Origin: Bacillota bacterium
GTDB lineage: Bacteria; Bacillota; Bacilli; Paenibacillales; Paenibacillaceae
Direction: 5' to 3'
Length of the DNA stretch: 64,000 bases
Assembly: GCA_023460795.1 (NCBI GenBank)
Contig: JAEWPC010000042.1
Location: forward strand, 75,802 to 139,801
Position 1 is the stretch's first letter; every line of letters starts with the position of its first letter. Under the pieces are notes generated by a model. That model was not told the origin of the DNA, ran no database searches, and worked only from the letters and a program-made list of their open reading frames with translations. Of this stretch, positions 35,255 to 44,005 are shown piece after piece. A program made the position numbers and the translations under genes.

Positions 35255-35314
35255 ATGCCGACAAATCAGACACAGGACAAGTTATGTACTGCAGCAAGTG
35301 TCGACAGACGTTAG
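35255..35314 (+). CDS. Possible 19-residue leader ORF before the GH11 xylanase
   Basis: AAAAGGAGGTGAGAG, an unusually good ribosome site, is followed 12 bases later by ATG reading MPTNQTQDKLCTAASVDRR-stop. There is no other gene for this ribosome site to serve until 35357. Could be a leader peptide or chance. Confidence 0.25.
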   Translation: MPTNQTQDKLCTAASVDRR

Positions 35315-35356
35315 TACGTAAGCAAGTCGTGTCAAAACCCAATTTAGAGGAGGAAG

Positions 35357-35995
35357 ATGATGATGAAGTTCGGAAAGAAAGCACTATCGGTCGTATTGGC
35401 GGCCACGATGGGTCTCAGCTTATTCGCGGCTACCTCGAGCGCGGCCACGGACTACTGGCAGAACTGGACGGACGGCGGCGGCACGGTTAATGCGGTCAAC
35501 GGCTCCGGAGGCAATTACAGCGTGAACTGGTACAATACGGGCAACTTCGTCGTCGGTAAAGGCTGGAATACCGGATCGCGGTACAGAACGATTAACTATA
35601 ATGCCGGCGTCTGGGCGCCGTCAGGCAACGGCTATCTGACTCTCTACGGATGGACGAGAAACGCGCTTATCGAATATTACGTCGTCGACAGCTGGGGCAC
35701 GTACAGACCGACCGGAACTTATAAAGGCAACGTGTACAGCGATGGCGGCACGTACGACATCTATCAAACGACGCGTTATAACGCGCCATCCATCGACGGT
35801 ACGAGAACGTTCCAGCAGTACTGGAGCGTCAGACAGTCGAAGAGACCGACGGGCAGCAACGTCTCGATCACCTTCAACAACCACGTCAGCGCGTGGGCAA
35901 GCAAAGGCATGAACTTGGGTTCCAGCTGGTCCTACCAAGTGCTGGCTACCGAGGGCTACCAAAGCAGCGGAAGCTCCAACGTAACGGTGTGGTAA
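35357..35995 (+). CDS. xynA: Secreted GH11 endo-1,4-beta-xylanase
   Basis: 212 residues. Signal peptide ends near LFAATSSAATDYWQNW. Compact jelly-roll GH11: NYSVNWYNTGNFVVGKGW, the nucleophile region RNALIEYYVVDSWG, the thumb SVRQSKRPTGS and the acid/base in VLATEGYQSSGSS. Strong ribosome site GAGGAGGAAG; ATGs at 35357, 35360 and 35363 are equivalent candidates. A small soluble xylanase that complements the surface-anchored GH10 enzyme at 22101. Confidence 0.95.
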   Translation: MMMKFGKKALSVVLAATMGLSLFAATSSAATDYWQNWTDGGGTVNAVNGSGGNYSVNWYNTGNFVVGKGWNTGSRYRTINYNAGVWAPSGNGYLTLYGWTRNALIEYYVVDSWGTYRPTGTYKGNVYSDGGTYDIYQTTRYNAPSIDGTRTFQQYWSVRQSKRPTGSNVSITFNNHVSAWASKGMNLGSSWSYQVLATEGYQSSGSSNVTVW

Positions 35996-36015
35996 TCGAA
36001 TAGCCACTGAACAGG

Positions 36016-36050
36016 GTAAGGTCGCCGGTCGCAAGATCGGGCGGCCTTAC
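36016..36050 (+). terminator. Terminator of the GH11 xylanase
   Basis: GTAAGGTCGCC pairs with GGGCGGCCTTAC (one G-T pair), then TCTT. Ends 23 bases before the next ATG. Confidence 0.75.
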
Positions 36051-36073
36051 TCTTACACAAAGGAGATTTATCC

Positions 36074-36928
36074 ATGAGAAAGCTGCCGATTTTCCTACTG
36101 CTTTCCGTTATGTTCGCAGTCAGCGCTTGTTCTCAGGACAAGTCCGACAAGAACGGATCGACGGCCGAATGGAACGATAACTTTATACTCGTCAAAGGAG
36201 GGACATTCGCGAACAAGAAGTCCAACTATTACGGGCAAAAAGTAGCTCTGAACAGCTTCTATATCAGTAAATACGAGGTCACTCAGCAAGAGTGGACGGA
36301 AATCATGGGCAACAACCCGTCCAAGTTCAAAGGCGACAATCTGCCGGTCGAGACGGTCAGTTGGTATGACGCCATAGAGTATTGCAACAAGCGGAGTATT
36401 CAAGAGGGCATGAAGCCCGTGTACAACATAGACAAGAATAAGCCAGACCCGACCAATAAGAGCGAATACGATAACTTAAAATGGACGGTTACGATCAACG
36501 AAGGCGCCGACGGTTATCGCTTGCCGACCGAGGCGGAATGGCAATACGCGGCGGGCGGCGGTCAGCAAAGCAAGAGCTATGAGTACAGCGGCAGCAACGA
36601 TCCCGGCGAGGTAGCTTGGTACTGGAAGAACGCCGGAGATCAACTTCTATCGGGCGACTGGAACTGGCCTCTGGTAGAGAACAACCATAACCAATCCAAA
36701 CCGATTGGCACCAAGAAACCGAACGAGCTGGGCCTCTACGATATGTCGGGCAACGTAAGGGAATGGTGCTGGAACGGCTATGGGGAGACGGAAGAAGCGA
36801 GCACCTCTAACCGGGTCGTGAAAGGCGGAGGATGGATGGGCGAAGTAAGCGACTTGACGTACGTGAGCAGCTTCGAGGCGAACGGCATCGGACCGGATCA
36901 AGGCTTGCGCCTCGTTCGCGATAAGTAA
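36074..36928 (+). CDS. Formylglycine-generating-enzyme-like (SUMF1 fold) lipoprotein
   Basis: 284 residues with a lipoprotein signal (MFAVSACSQ). The mature protein follows the FGE-sulfatase fold: FILVKGGTFANKK, FYISKYEVTQQEWTEIMGNN, LPVETVSWYDAIEYCNKRS, GYRLPTEAEWQYAAGG, LGLYDMSGNVREWCWN, and a final GLRLVRDK. The C-terminal cysteine pair that makes true FGE catalytic is not seen; this region reads RVVKGGGWMGEVSDLTYVSSF. More likely a binding or scaffold protein at the membrane, possibly for carbohydrate or peptide. RBS AAAGGAG. Shares a terminator with the convergent next gene. Confidence 0.85.
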   Translation: MRKLPIFLLLSVMFAVSACSQDKSDKNGSTAEWNDNFILVKGGTFANKKSNYYGQKVALNSFYISKYEVTQQEWTEIMGNNPSKFKGDNLPVETVSWYDAIEYCNKRSIQEGMKPVYNIDKNKPDPTNKSEYDNLKWTVTINEGADGYRLPTEAEWQYAAGGGQQSKSYEYSGSNDPGEVAWYWKNAGDQLLSGDWNWPLVENNHNQSKPIGTKKPNELGLYDMSGNVREWCWNGYGETEEASTSNRVVKGGGWMGEVSDLTYVSSFEANGIGPDQGLRLVRDK

Positions 36929-36937
36929 GCGCGCAAG

Positions 36938-36962
36938 AGAGCGAGGGGATGCCCCTCGCTCT
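36938..36962. terminator. Bidirectional terminator
   Basis: AGAGCGAGGGG-ATG-CCCCTCGCTCT, a perfect 11-bp stem between convergent genes. Confidence 0.8.
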
Positions 36963-36968
36963 TGGCGT

Positions 36969-37793
36969 TTACGCCTTAACGGATCTTCTGGCCACATAGC
37001 AGAGCACGATAACGACGCAACAGCATGCGAAGTAAATCAGAGCGTACAAAGGCATCTTGATATAGACATGAAGAATATCGAATCGAACCAGCACGTATTG
37101 AGTGACGACAATGATCGCAGCCGCTGGTATGAGCCATTTCCAATTGCGAAGCCAGAATATCGCAGCTGTAATCATTAATGCCTTGGCGGAACCGTAAAGG
37201 GCGGAGAAGAAAATGTCGTCTCGGTAGGTATCCTTGAAAATGCCCGGTTCGAACAACCGTGAGCCGCTTAAGGTGAAGGCGAACATGAAGGTTAACACAA
37301 GCGTCATCGTATATATATAGAAGGTGACCGCCCGGATCGGCCGGCTGCCGTCAAGAAACCTGCGGACCCACCATTTGGTTAACGAGAAGTAGAACAGCAT
37401 GGATACGACCGTGTAGGGGACTCTCCACCAATGATGGGCATACACGCCTAATTGCAGGAAAAGAAATTCGACTCCTCCGTACAACAGCGCGAAGATCGCA
37501 ATCCAACGGAATCGCAGTTGATAGACGGAGATCAGGGTTGCGACCGTCGGCACGCTGAACGTATTCGATACGGAAGCGCCGATCATGTTATCCAAGTAAT
37601 GAATGGAAGTGATCTGCGGATCATACTCATAGGCCGAGAATAGGATGACAATGATAATCTCGAATACGTAGATCATTCCGGCGAAGGAAACGTAGATGAG
37701 GAATGTGCGAAATTGCTTCGTATGGATGAAAATCCCGATGAGTACGGCTACCGACATGACCATTAACGCTAAGTAAGGGACATAATTAGGCAT
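36969..37793 (-). CDS. Polytopic membrane protein of unknown function
   Basis: About 274 residues with seven or eight predicted helices (YLALMVMSVAVLIGIFIHT at the start, ALIYFACCCVVIVLCYVARR at the end). GGGAGG is seven bases before the ATG at 37793; an ATG at 37799 is the alternative. I see no catalytic motif and do not recognise the family. It stands alone between terminators, so there is no operon clue. Confidence 0.7.
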   Translation of the reverse strand: MPNYVPYLALMVMSVAVLIGIFIHTKQFRTFLIYVSFAGMIYVFEIIIVILFSAYEYDPQITSIHYLDNMIGASVSNTFSVPTVATLISVYQLRFRWIAIFALLYGGVEFLFLQLGVYAHHWWRVPYTVVSMLFYFSLTKWWVRRFLDGSRPIRAVTFYIYTMTLVLTFMFAFTLSGSRLFEPGIFKDTYRDDIFFSALYGSAKALMITAAIFWLRNWKWLIPAAAIIVVTQYVLVRFDILHVYIKMPLYALIYFACCCVVIVLCYVARRSVKA

Positions 37794-37918
37794 GCGCATA
37801 CCTCCCAACCCTTACCATCTCCAACGGCAGAATATCGTATACCCCGAAGCCGCTGCATTCGCCACGCGAGCCAAGCCTATGATACACTTCCTATAAAGTC
37901 ACATAGGAGGCGATAACC

Positions 37919-38623
37919 ATGGATGCGGATACGGTCATGCAGGAGTTAGAGGCTCTCGGTAAAGAACGGCTGAAGAAAATGTACCTATCCAATGGAGCGC
38001 ATGAGCCGTTATTCGGCGTGGCGACGGGCGAGATGAAGCCGATTGCGAAGCGAATCAAACACGATCAAGCTTTGGCGGAACAGCTGTACGCGACGGGGAA
38101 CTACGACGCGATGTACTTCGCCGGAATCATTGCGGATCCGAAAGCGATGACCGTAGCGGACTTCGAGCGTTGGATCGATGCGGCTTACTTCTATATGATC
38201 TCCGATTTCGTCGTCGCGGTGACGCTGTCGGAGACGGACATCGCGCAGGAAGTGGCCGATAAGTGGATCGCCAGCGGCGAAGAGCTGAAGATGTCTGCGG
38301 GGTGGAGCTGCTACTGCTGGCTGCTCGGCCGGCTGCCGGACAGCAAGTTCTCCGAGAGCAAGCTTGCCGGCATGCTGGATCAGGTTCAGCGCACGATCCA
38401 CGATGCTCCCGAACGCGCGAAATATTCGATGAACAATTTCGTCTACACCGTTGCGGTCTCTTACGTCTCGCTCCATGACAAGGCAGTCGAGGTCGCGCGG
38501 GCGGTCGGACCGGTGGAAGTAGGCCAGGGCAAGAAGAGCAAGCTCATTAACGCGCTCGTCAATATCGACAAAGCGATGGACAGAGGGCAGCTCGGGTTCA
38601 AGCGCAAGTACGTCAGGTGTTAA
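37919..38623 (+). CDS. AlkD-like DNA alkylation repair protein
   Basis: 234 residues of helical HEAT-like repeats, beginning MDADTVMQELEALGKERLKK. The block SNGAHEPLFGVATGEMKPIA (roughly residues 24-43) and LYATGNYDAMYFAGIIADP are typical of DNA alkylation repair enzymes. AlkD-type glycosylases remove bulky or cationic alkylated bases without base flipping. Key catalytic residues cannot be confirmed without alignment. Single gene; ATG follows AGGAGGCG. Confidence 0.82.
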   Translation: MDADTVMQELEALGKERLKKMYLSNGAHEPLFGVATGEMKPIAKRIKHDQALAEQLYATGNYDAMYFAGIIADPKAMTVADFERWIDAAYFYMISDFVVAVTLSETDIAQEVADKWIASGEELKMSAGWSCYCWLLGRLPDSKFSESKLAGMLDQVQRTIHDAPERAKYSMNNFVYTVAVSYVSLHDKAVEVARAVGPVEVGQGKKSKLINALVNIDKAMDRGQLGFKRKYVRC

Positions 38624-38714
38624 CCTTACACGATTCGCGTGTATTTTCGCCTAGACTGCTTTATGGTTAGGATTAGGGACAAAGATGAATATCGTCGCAA
38701 GGGAGATTTGGTCT

Positions 38715-39827
38715 ATGCCGCAAGGCAAGTGGTTTCGCATCGGTTATGGCATCATCGTCGTTCTATTGATCGCCTACTTGGCATCCAAGGTCGACTACGT
38801 ATTCGATCCGATCGGCAAAGTGCTGGCTGCGCTGTTCGTGCCGCTTCTGATCTCGGGGTTGTTCTACTATCTATTCCGGCCGTTCGTGCGGCTGCTCTCG
38901 ATCAAGCTGCCGAAGTCGCTGGCCATCGTGCTCGTCTATATCGGGGCTATCGGCGTCTGTTACTTGTTCTTCCTGATGATCTGGCCGCCGATCCGCGAAC
39001 AGTCGATTAATCTCGTGGACAATTTTCCGCAGATCGTCGAATCCGTCCGGACGTGGCTCGAGTCCGCGCAGCAGCACGAGTGGCTCAGGGAGATCGGGCA
39101 GAAGGACGCGCTCTCCACGGAGAATCTTACGACCAAGCTGACCGGCTCGCTCGACGAGATTCTGAATTCCGTCGTCGGCAGCGTGCGCGGGATATTCAAT
39201 CTCATCATGAACTTCTTCTTCCTGCTCGGGCTGGTGCCGTTCATGATCTATTACCTGCTGAGCGAAGGGGATAAGTTCCCCGGCCTCGTGCTTCGAATGC
39301 TGCCGGATCGGTATCATCACGAGGTGAGCGCCGCGCTCAAGGACATCGACGCGTCGATCGGCTCGTTCATCCTGAGCAAGGTGCTCACGTCGCTTCTCAT
39401 CGGCGGGTTAACCTCCGTCGGTTACTTGTTCATCGACGTGCCTTATCCGCTATTGCTCGGCTTGATCGCCGCGATCACGAACTTCATCCCGTATATCGGT
39501 CCGCTGATCGCCTTCATTCCGACGGCCGTCGTCGCGCTTACGGTGTCGCCGATGACCGTGCTGCTGGTCGGGCTCGTGCTGATCGTCTCGAACCAGATCG
39601 AATCGAACGTCATCGGTCCGCGTATCATGGGCAAACAGATGAACGTACATCCGCTTACCGTTATGCTGTTAGCCATCGGCGCGAGCGCGATTCTCGGTCC
39701 GCTGGGCATGGTCATCGTCGTGCCCGTCTATGCGATCATCAAGATCATAGCGGTCCGCACGTACAAGTTCCGCAAGTCGAACCTCATCCCACCGAAGGAC
39801 CCGCTGCATCTCGATCCGGGGGATTGA
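38715..39827 (+). CDS. AI-2E family transporter
   Basis: About 370 residues with eight predicted helices. Landmarks: AALFVPLLISGLFYYLFRP, a long extracytoplasmic segment, FLLGLVPFMIYYLLSEGDKF, FIDVPYPLLLGLIAAITNFIP (the family's proline/asparagine motif), and SNQIESNVIGPRIMGKQMNV. I choose the ATG at 38715 behind AAGGGAG; an ATG at 38685 gives ten more residues. Members export autoinducer-2, Na+/H+ or unknown substrates. A repeat array follows. Confidence 0.88.
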   Translation: MPQGKWFRIGYGIIVVLLIAYLASKVDYVFDPIGKVLAALFVPLLISGLFYYLFRPFVRLLSIKLPKSLAIVLVYIGAIGVCYLFFLMIWPPIREQSINLVDNFPQIVESVRTWLESAQQHEWLREIGQKDALSTENLTTKLTGSLDEILNSVVGSVRGIFNLIMNFFFLLGLVPFMIYYLLSEGDKFPGLVLRMLPDRYHHEVSAALKDIDASIGSFILSKVLTSLLIGGLTSVGYLFIDVPYPLLLGLIAAITNFIPYIGPLIAFIPTAVVALTVSPMTVLLVGLVLIVSNQIESNVIGPRIMGKQMNVHPLTVMLLAIGASAILGPLGMVIVVPVYAIIKIIAVRTYKFRKSNLIPPKDPLHLDPGD

Positions 39828-39845
39828 CACTACGCATACTTACCG

Positions 39846-40130
39846 TATTAACAACCTATCGAAAGTTACTTGCCTCTTGCTCGGCAGGCGCTCCCAAATA
39901 ACAACTTATTGCAGCTATTTGGTGGTTTACTTGGTAGGCGTTCCGAAATAACAACCTATCGCAGTTATTTGATGGTTTACTCGGTAGGTGCTACGAAATA
40001 ACAACCTATTGCAGTTATTTGACCGCATTTCGGCGAAAAGTCGTTCCAAGGGTTGAAATAAATGCGTATGGTTGTTATTTCGTACTCAGAGTCATCAAAT
40101 GCTCGCAATAACTGCATATCGTTGTTATTT
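39846..40130. repeat. Array 1: 50-bp-period repeats, with two inverted copies
   Basis: The string AAATAACAAC or a variant starts at 39846 (degenerate), 39896, 39946 and 39996, exactly 50 bases apart. Its reverse complement GTTGTTATTT is at 40071 and 40121, again 50 apart. Each direct unit holds a self-complementary AAATAAC-N11-GTTATTT, and the direct and inverted blocks can pair with each other. It fills the gap between the AI-2E gene and the hairpin at 40147. No spacer-like unique sequences as in CRISPR. Confidence 0.85.
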
Positions 40131-40146
40131 CTAACCAGCACAACGC

Positions 40147-40185
40147 AAAGCCCCTGACCGCTACATCGTAGCAATCAGGGGCTTT
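40147..40185. terminator. Hairpin between arrays 1 and 2
   Basis: AAAGCCCCTGA pairs perfectly with TCAGGGGCTTT, with an inner GCTAC/GTAGC. Probably terminates the ABC exporter operon (minus strand) beyond array 2 and the transcript from the left. Confidence 0.7.
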
Positions 40186-40467
40186 GTTCCTGCAACGTTC
40201 TCCCAGACCGTTGGAGCGTCGCACAAGCGGAATTTGTTCCTGCAGCGTTCTCCCAGACCATTGGAGCGTCGCGTAAGCGTGGTTTGTTCCTGCAACGTTC
40301 TCCCATACCGTTGGAGCGTCGCACAAGCGGAATTTGTTCCTGCAGCGTTCTCCCAGACCGCTGGAGCGTCGCGTAAGCGAGATATGTTCCTGCAACGTTC
40401 TCCCAGACCGTTGGAGCGTCGCACAAGCGGAATTTGTTCCTGCAGCGTACTCCCGAACCGTTGGAGC
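40184..40467. repeat. Array 2: six 50-bp tandem repeats downstream of the ABC exporter
   Basis: The string TTGTTCCTGC (or ATGTTCCTGC) starts at 40184, 40234, 40284, 40334, 40384 and 40434. Copies alternate between GCAACGT...GCACAAGCGG and GCAGCGT...GCGTAAGCG types, giving a 100-bp superperiod. Each unit can form CAACG-N11-CGTTG. In the 40334 copy both arms change together (CAGCG/CGCTG). The array ends at the stop codon of the exporter gene, so it lies in that operon's 3' UTR. Its units align with those of array 3 at 63691. Confidence 0.9.
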
Positions 40468-42243
40468 TTAGGCTTCCATTTTCTGAGCCGTATACAGCTT
40501 GTAATACCGGCCGCGCCGCGCGATCAGCTCGTCGTGCGAGCCGCTCTCGGCGATGCCCTTGTCCGCGACGTACAGGATGCGGTCGCAGTTCTTAACCGTG
40601 GACAGACGGTGAGCGATGATGAACGAGGTGCGGCCTTTCAGCAGCTCGTTCAAGCCCTTCTGAAGCAGGCGCTCCGTCTTGGCATCGATCGACGACGTCG
40701 CTTCGTCGAGGATCAGGATGCGCGGGTTGGCGAGCAGCGTGCGGGCGAACGAGATGAGCTGGCGCTGGCCTTGGGACAGCTTCGAGCCGCGTTCGTTCAC
40801 TTCCGTCATATAGCCGTGCTCGAACTCGCGGATGAACTCGTCCGCGCATACGGTCTTGGCCGCGGCGATGACTTCTTCCTCGGTGGCGTCGAGCTTGCCG
40901 TAACGGATGTTGTCCAAGATCGTGCCGGAGAAGATGAAGCTGTCCTGCAGCATGATGCCCATCTGGCTGCGCAGCGACTTCAGCTTCACTTCGGCGATAT
41001 CGTGCCCGTCGATGAGAATTCGGCCGTCCGTGACGTTATAGAAGCGCGAGATCAGGTTGACGACGGTCGTCTTGCCGGCGCCCGTAGGGCCGACGAGCGC
41101 GATGCTCTCGCCCGCCTTGATGTCGAAGTTCAATCGTTCGAGGACGTTCACTCCCGGATCGTACGCGAACGTCACGTTGTCGAAGGTGACTTGGCCGCGG
41201 ACCGGCGGCAGCTCGCGAGCGTTCGGAACGTCGCTGACGGTCACCGGTTCGTCGAGCGTCTCGAAGATGCGTTCCAAGTAGGCGACCGAGTTGATGAAGC
41301 TGTTATAGATGTTCGACAAGTTCAGTATCGGCTGCCAGAACCGCCACGCGTAACCGCCCATGGCGAGGATGATGCCGTACGTCACTTCAGCCGGGTTCAG
41401 GACGAGCAATCCCACGAGATAGATGGACGCGGCGACGATCGTCGCCAGGTTATCGACCGAGAACGGAACGAGGAAGTTGAGGTACATCGTTCTCATCCAC
41501 GTGGAGCGATAATTGGAGGCCAGTCGATTGAAGATCTCCTCGTTGCGCTTCTCGCGAGTGAAAATTTGCGTGACGCGAATGCCGCTGATGCTCTCCTGCA
41601 GATAGGCGTTCAAGTTGGAGCTTTTGTTGGATACGGATTGCCATGCGCGCCGCTGCTTCGTCTTGAGCAACAGCATGACGGCGATGAAGACCGGCATGCC
41701 CGCCAGAATGACGAACGACAGCTGGACGTCGACCATGAACATGAAGATGGCGATGAAGAGCAAGTTCAAGATTTCGAGAATGAAGTTGATGATCCCGTTG
41801 GACAGCACGTCCGATACGGAGTTGACGTAGTTGACGACGCGAATGAGAATCTTGCCTTGCGGGCGGTCGTCGTAATATTGGAACGGCAGCTCCTGCAAGT
41901 GCTTGAACAAGTCGGTCCGGATATCGAAAATAATGTCCTGGCCCACGCGAGTCATAATCCGCGAGCGGATGGTGGCGAGAATGACGCTGACGACGATCGT
42001 AGCGAGCAAGACGGCCGACCATCCTACGAGAGCCCACTTATCTTTGTCCGGAATCGTCACGTCGACGACGTATTGCATGATAAGGGGGGCGGAGAGCCCG
42101 ATGCCGGCCGAAAGCGCGCTAAGCACGAAGGCGACGATCATCGGCGTCCGTTGCTTCTTCATATAGACGAGCGCGCGCCGGAAGTGCTTAATATTGAAAG
42201 GCGACTCCAAATCTTCGTCGATGTCGAATTTATTCCTGGCCAT
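40468..42243 (-). CDS. ABC exporter half-transporter with consensus ATPase site
   Basis: 591 residues. N-terminal six-helix exporter domain (to about residue 330), C-terminal nucleotide-binding domain: Walker A GPTGAGKTT (about 384), signature LSQGQRQLISFARTL, Walker B RILILDEATSS with the catalytic glutamate, H-loop IIAHRLSTVKNCD. It overlaps its partner (42230) by 14 bases; both are 591 residues. This half supplies the normal catalytic residues and the partner the altered ones, as in BmrC/BmrD or TM287/288 pairs. Probable multidrug or lipid exporter; substrate unknown. Confidence 0.93.
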   Translation of the reverse strand: MARNKFDIDEDLESPFNIKHFRRALVYMKKQRTPMIVAFVLSALSAGIGLSAPLIMQYVVDVTIPDKDKWALVGWSAVLLATIVVSVILATIRSRIMTRVGQDIIFDIRTDLFKHLQELPFQYYDDRPQGKILIRVVNYVNSVSDVLSNGIINFILEILNLLFIAIFMFMVDVQLSFVILAGMPVFIAVMLLLKTKQRRAWQSVSNKSSNLNAYLQESISGIRVTQIFTREKRNEEIFNRLASNYRSTWMRTMYLNFLVPFSVDNLATIVAASIYLVGLLVLNPAEVTYGIILAMGGYAWRFWQPILNLSNIYNSFINSVAYLERIFETLDEPVTVSDVPNARELPPVRGQVTFDNVTFAYDPGVNVLERLNFDIKAGESIALVGPTGAGKTTVVNLISRFYNVTDGRILIDGHDIAEVKLKSLRSQMGIMLQDSFIFSGTILDNIRYGKLDATEEEVIAAAKTVCADEFIREFEHGYMTEVNERGSKLSQGQRQLISFARTLLANPRILILDEATSSIDAKTERLLQKGLNELLKGRTSFIIAHRLSTVKNCDRILYVADKGIAESGSHDELIARRGRYYKLYTAQKMEA

Positions 42244-44005
42244 GGGCGGTCACCTGCCTTCCGATGCCTTCGTTCTGCAGCTTGAATACTTCGTAGTAAT
42301 AGCCCCGCTTGGCGAGGAGCTCGGCGTGCGTGCCTTCCTCGACGATGCGGCCGCCATCCAGAATGAGAATCCGGTCGGCTTCTGCGGTCGTGGACACGCG
42401 CTGGGCGATAATGATCTTCGTGCAGGAGTATTCGAGCTCCCGCAAGCTCTTCTGAATATGCTCTTCCGTCTCGTTGTCGACGGCGGACGTCGTATCGTCG
42501 AGAATGAGGATCGGCGGCTGAATGGCCATCGCCCGCGCCAGCGCGATCCGCTGCTTCTGTCCGCCGGACAGGCCGACGCCCCGTTCGCCGACGATCGTGT
42601 CGTACCCTTGCGGCATCTTGCGGATGAAGTCATGGGCGGCGGCGAGCTCTGCGTAAGATTGAACGTCCTCCTCCGGCATCTCGGGATTGCCGTAAGCGAC
42701 GTTGCCGTCGATCGTGTCGGAGAACAACAGGACGTCCTGCGTCGCCACGCCGATGTTGCCGCGAAGCTCGTCGAGCTCCAGCTTGCGAACGTCGATGCCG
42801 TCTACCAACACTCGGCCGTCCGTCACGTCGTAGAACCGCGGAATCAGGTTGACGAGCGTCGTCTTGCCCGAGCCCGTCGCGCCCATGATGGCGATCGTCT
42901 CGCCGGGTTCGGCCGTGAAGCTGATCTTATCGAGCACCGTCGCCTTATCGTACTTGAAGCTGACGCGGTCGAATTCGATGCGACCGAGATAACGGCGCTT
43001 GACGACCGGCTTATGCTCGCCCACGATATCCGGATGAGCGTAATAGATTTCGATAATCTTGCTCATGCTCGCGAAGAAGCGCTGGATGTCGTTAATGATG
43101 ATGCCGATGTTGCGCATCGGCTGAGCAAGTCCCCAGAGCAGCGCGTTGAAGGCGGCGAATTCCCCGAACGTCAGATCGCCGTTAATGACCAGCAGACCGC
43201 CGGCCAATAGCAGGATGACGCTGAACGCTTGGGATAACGTCTCGAGATAAGGGAAGTAGTCCAGCCATACCATCGCGGCCGCTTTGTTCGCGGTAGAATA
43301 GTTGACGTTCTTCTCGCCGAATTTCTTGATTTCGAATTCTTCGCGAGCGAACGCTTTCACGACGCGGTTGCCCGCGATATTCTCCTGAGTGGTCGTGTTC
43401 AGTTGCGACAGGCGTTCCCGGAGGTCCCCATACATCGGACGCACGCGCCGAGCGAATACGAACGCCACGATGAAGATCGGAGGCGCCAGGAGCAGCAGCC
43501 ACAGCGTCAGGCTTACGTCGATGTAGAAGAAATACGCGACCGCGGCCAGGAATACCGTCAGCGATTCGATGATCGTCTTAATGATCCACGCCATCGTGTG
43601 CCGCACCATTTCGAGATCGCCCGTCATTTTGGTCATGAGGTCGCCTGTTCGGTTCTTGTCGTAATACTTCATGTCTTGGCCCTGGATCTTGTTGTACAGA
43701 TACATCCGGACCCGGTATAGCATGTTCTGCGAGGCGCGTTCGTACAGAATCGTCGTAAAGTACGACAAGCTTGTTCGCAATAGCGTAAAACCGATCATGC
43801 CGAGGCAAAGCCCGATGAGCAGCACTCGCTCGTCCGTCAGCTTCTGAGCCGCGTCTTCGCCCGTGATGAACGTATCGACGATCCGCTGCGCGATATACGG
43901 ATTGATAATCGTCATCGTAGAGCCTACGACGGATAATACCAACGCGATAACGTACCTTACCCGATCTCCTGTTAGATTGTGCCAAAGCCACTTCAGTTGA
44001 AACAT
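42230..44005 (-). CDS. ABC exporter half-transporter with degenerate ATPase site
   Basis: 591 residues from ATG 44005 (MFQLKWLWHNLTGDRVRYVI). The frame is open upstream to 44065, but nothing supports a longer start. Walker A GATGSGKTT (about 374), signature LSGGQKQRIALARAMA. Walker B reads PILILDDTTSAVD, with aspartate in place of the catalytic glutamate. The switch reads IIAQRVSTTAEAD, with glutamine in place of histidine. These changes mark the degenerate-site subunit of a heterodimeric exporter. Transcribed first, before the partner at 40468. Confidence 0.92.
   Translation of the reverse strand: MFQLKWLWHNLTGDRVRYVIALVLSVVGSTMTIINPYIAQRIVDTFITGEDAAQKLTDERVLLIGLCLGMIGFTLLRTSLSYFTTILYERASQNMLYRVRMYLYNKIQGQDMKYYDKNRTGDLMTKMTGDLEMVRHTMAWIIKTIIESLTVFLAAVAYFFYIDVSLTLWLLLLAPPIFIVAFVFARRVRPMYGDLRERLSQLNTTTQENIAGNRVVKAFAREEFEIKKFGEKNVNYSTANKAAAMVWLDYFPYLETLSQAFSVILLLAGGLLVINGDLTFGEFAAFNALLWGLAQPMRNIGIIINDIQRFFASMSKIIEIYYAHPDIVGEHKPVVKRRYLGRIEFDRVSFKYDKATVLDKISFTAEPGETIAIMGATGSGKTTLVNLIPRFYDVTDGRVLVDGIDVRKLELDELRGNIGVATQDVLLFSDTIDGNVAYGNPEMPEEDVQSYAELAAAHDFIRKMPQGYDTIVGERGVGLSGGQKQRIALARAMAIQPPILILDDTTSAVDNETEEHIQKSLRELEYSCTKIIIAQRVSTTAEADRILILDGGRIVEEGTHAELLAKRGYYYEVFKLQNEGIGRQVTAHGQE

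Noticed and set aside
35284..35490. ORF starting MYCSKCRQTLVRK, zinc-ribbon-like
   Set aside because: It overlaps the xylanase start and signal peptide in another frame and lacks a ribosome site of its own.
40184..40467. CRISPR array or repeat-coded peptide
   Set aside because: No spacers. Open frames on both strands arise only because 50-bp repeats cycle through frames; there are no plausible starts.
40234..42285. 683-codon + strand ORF opposite the ABC exporter genes
   Set aside because: It is the complement of two clear ABC half-transporters; the length is a by-product of GC-rich codon use, and it has no recognisable domain.
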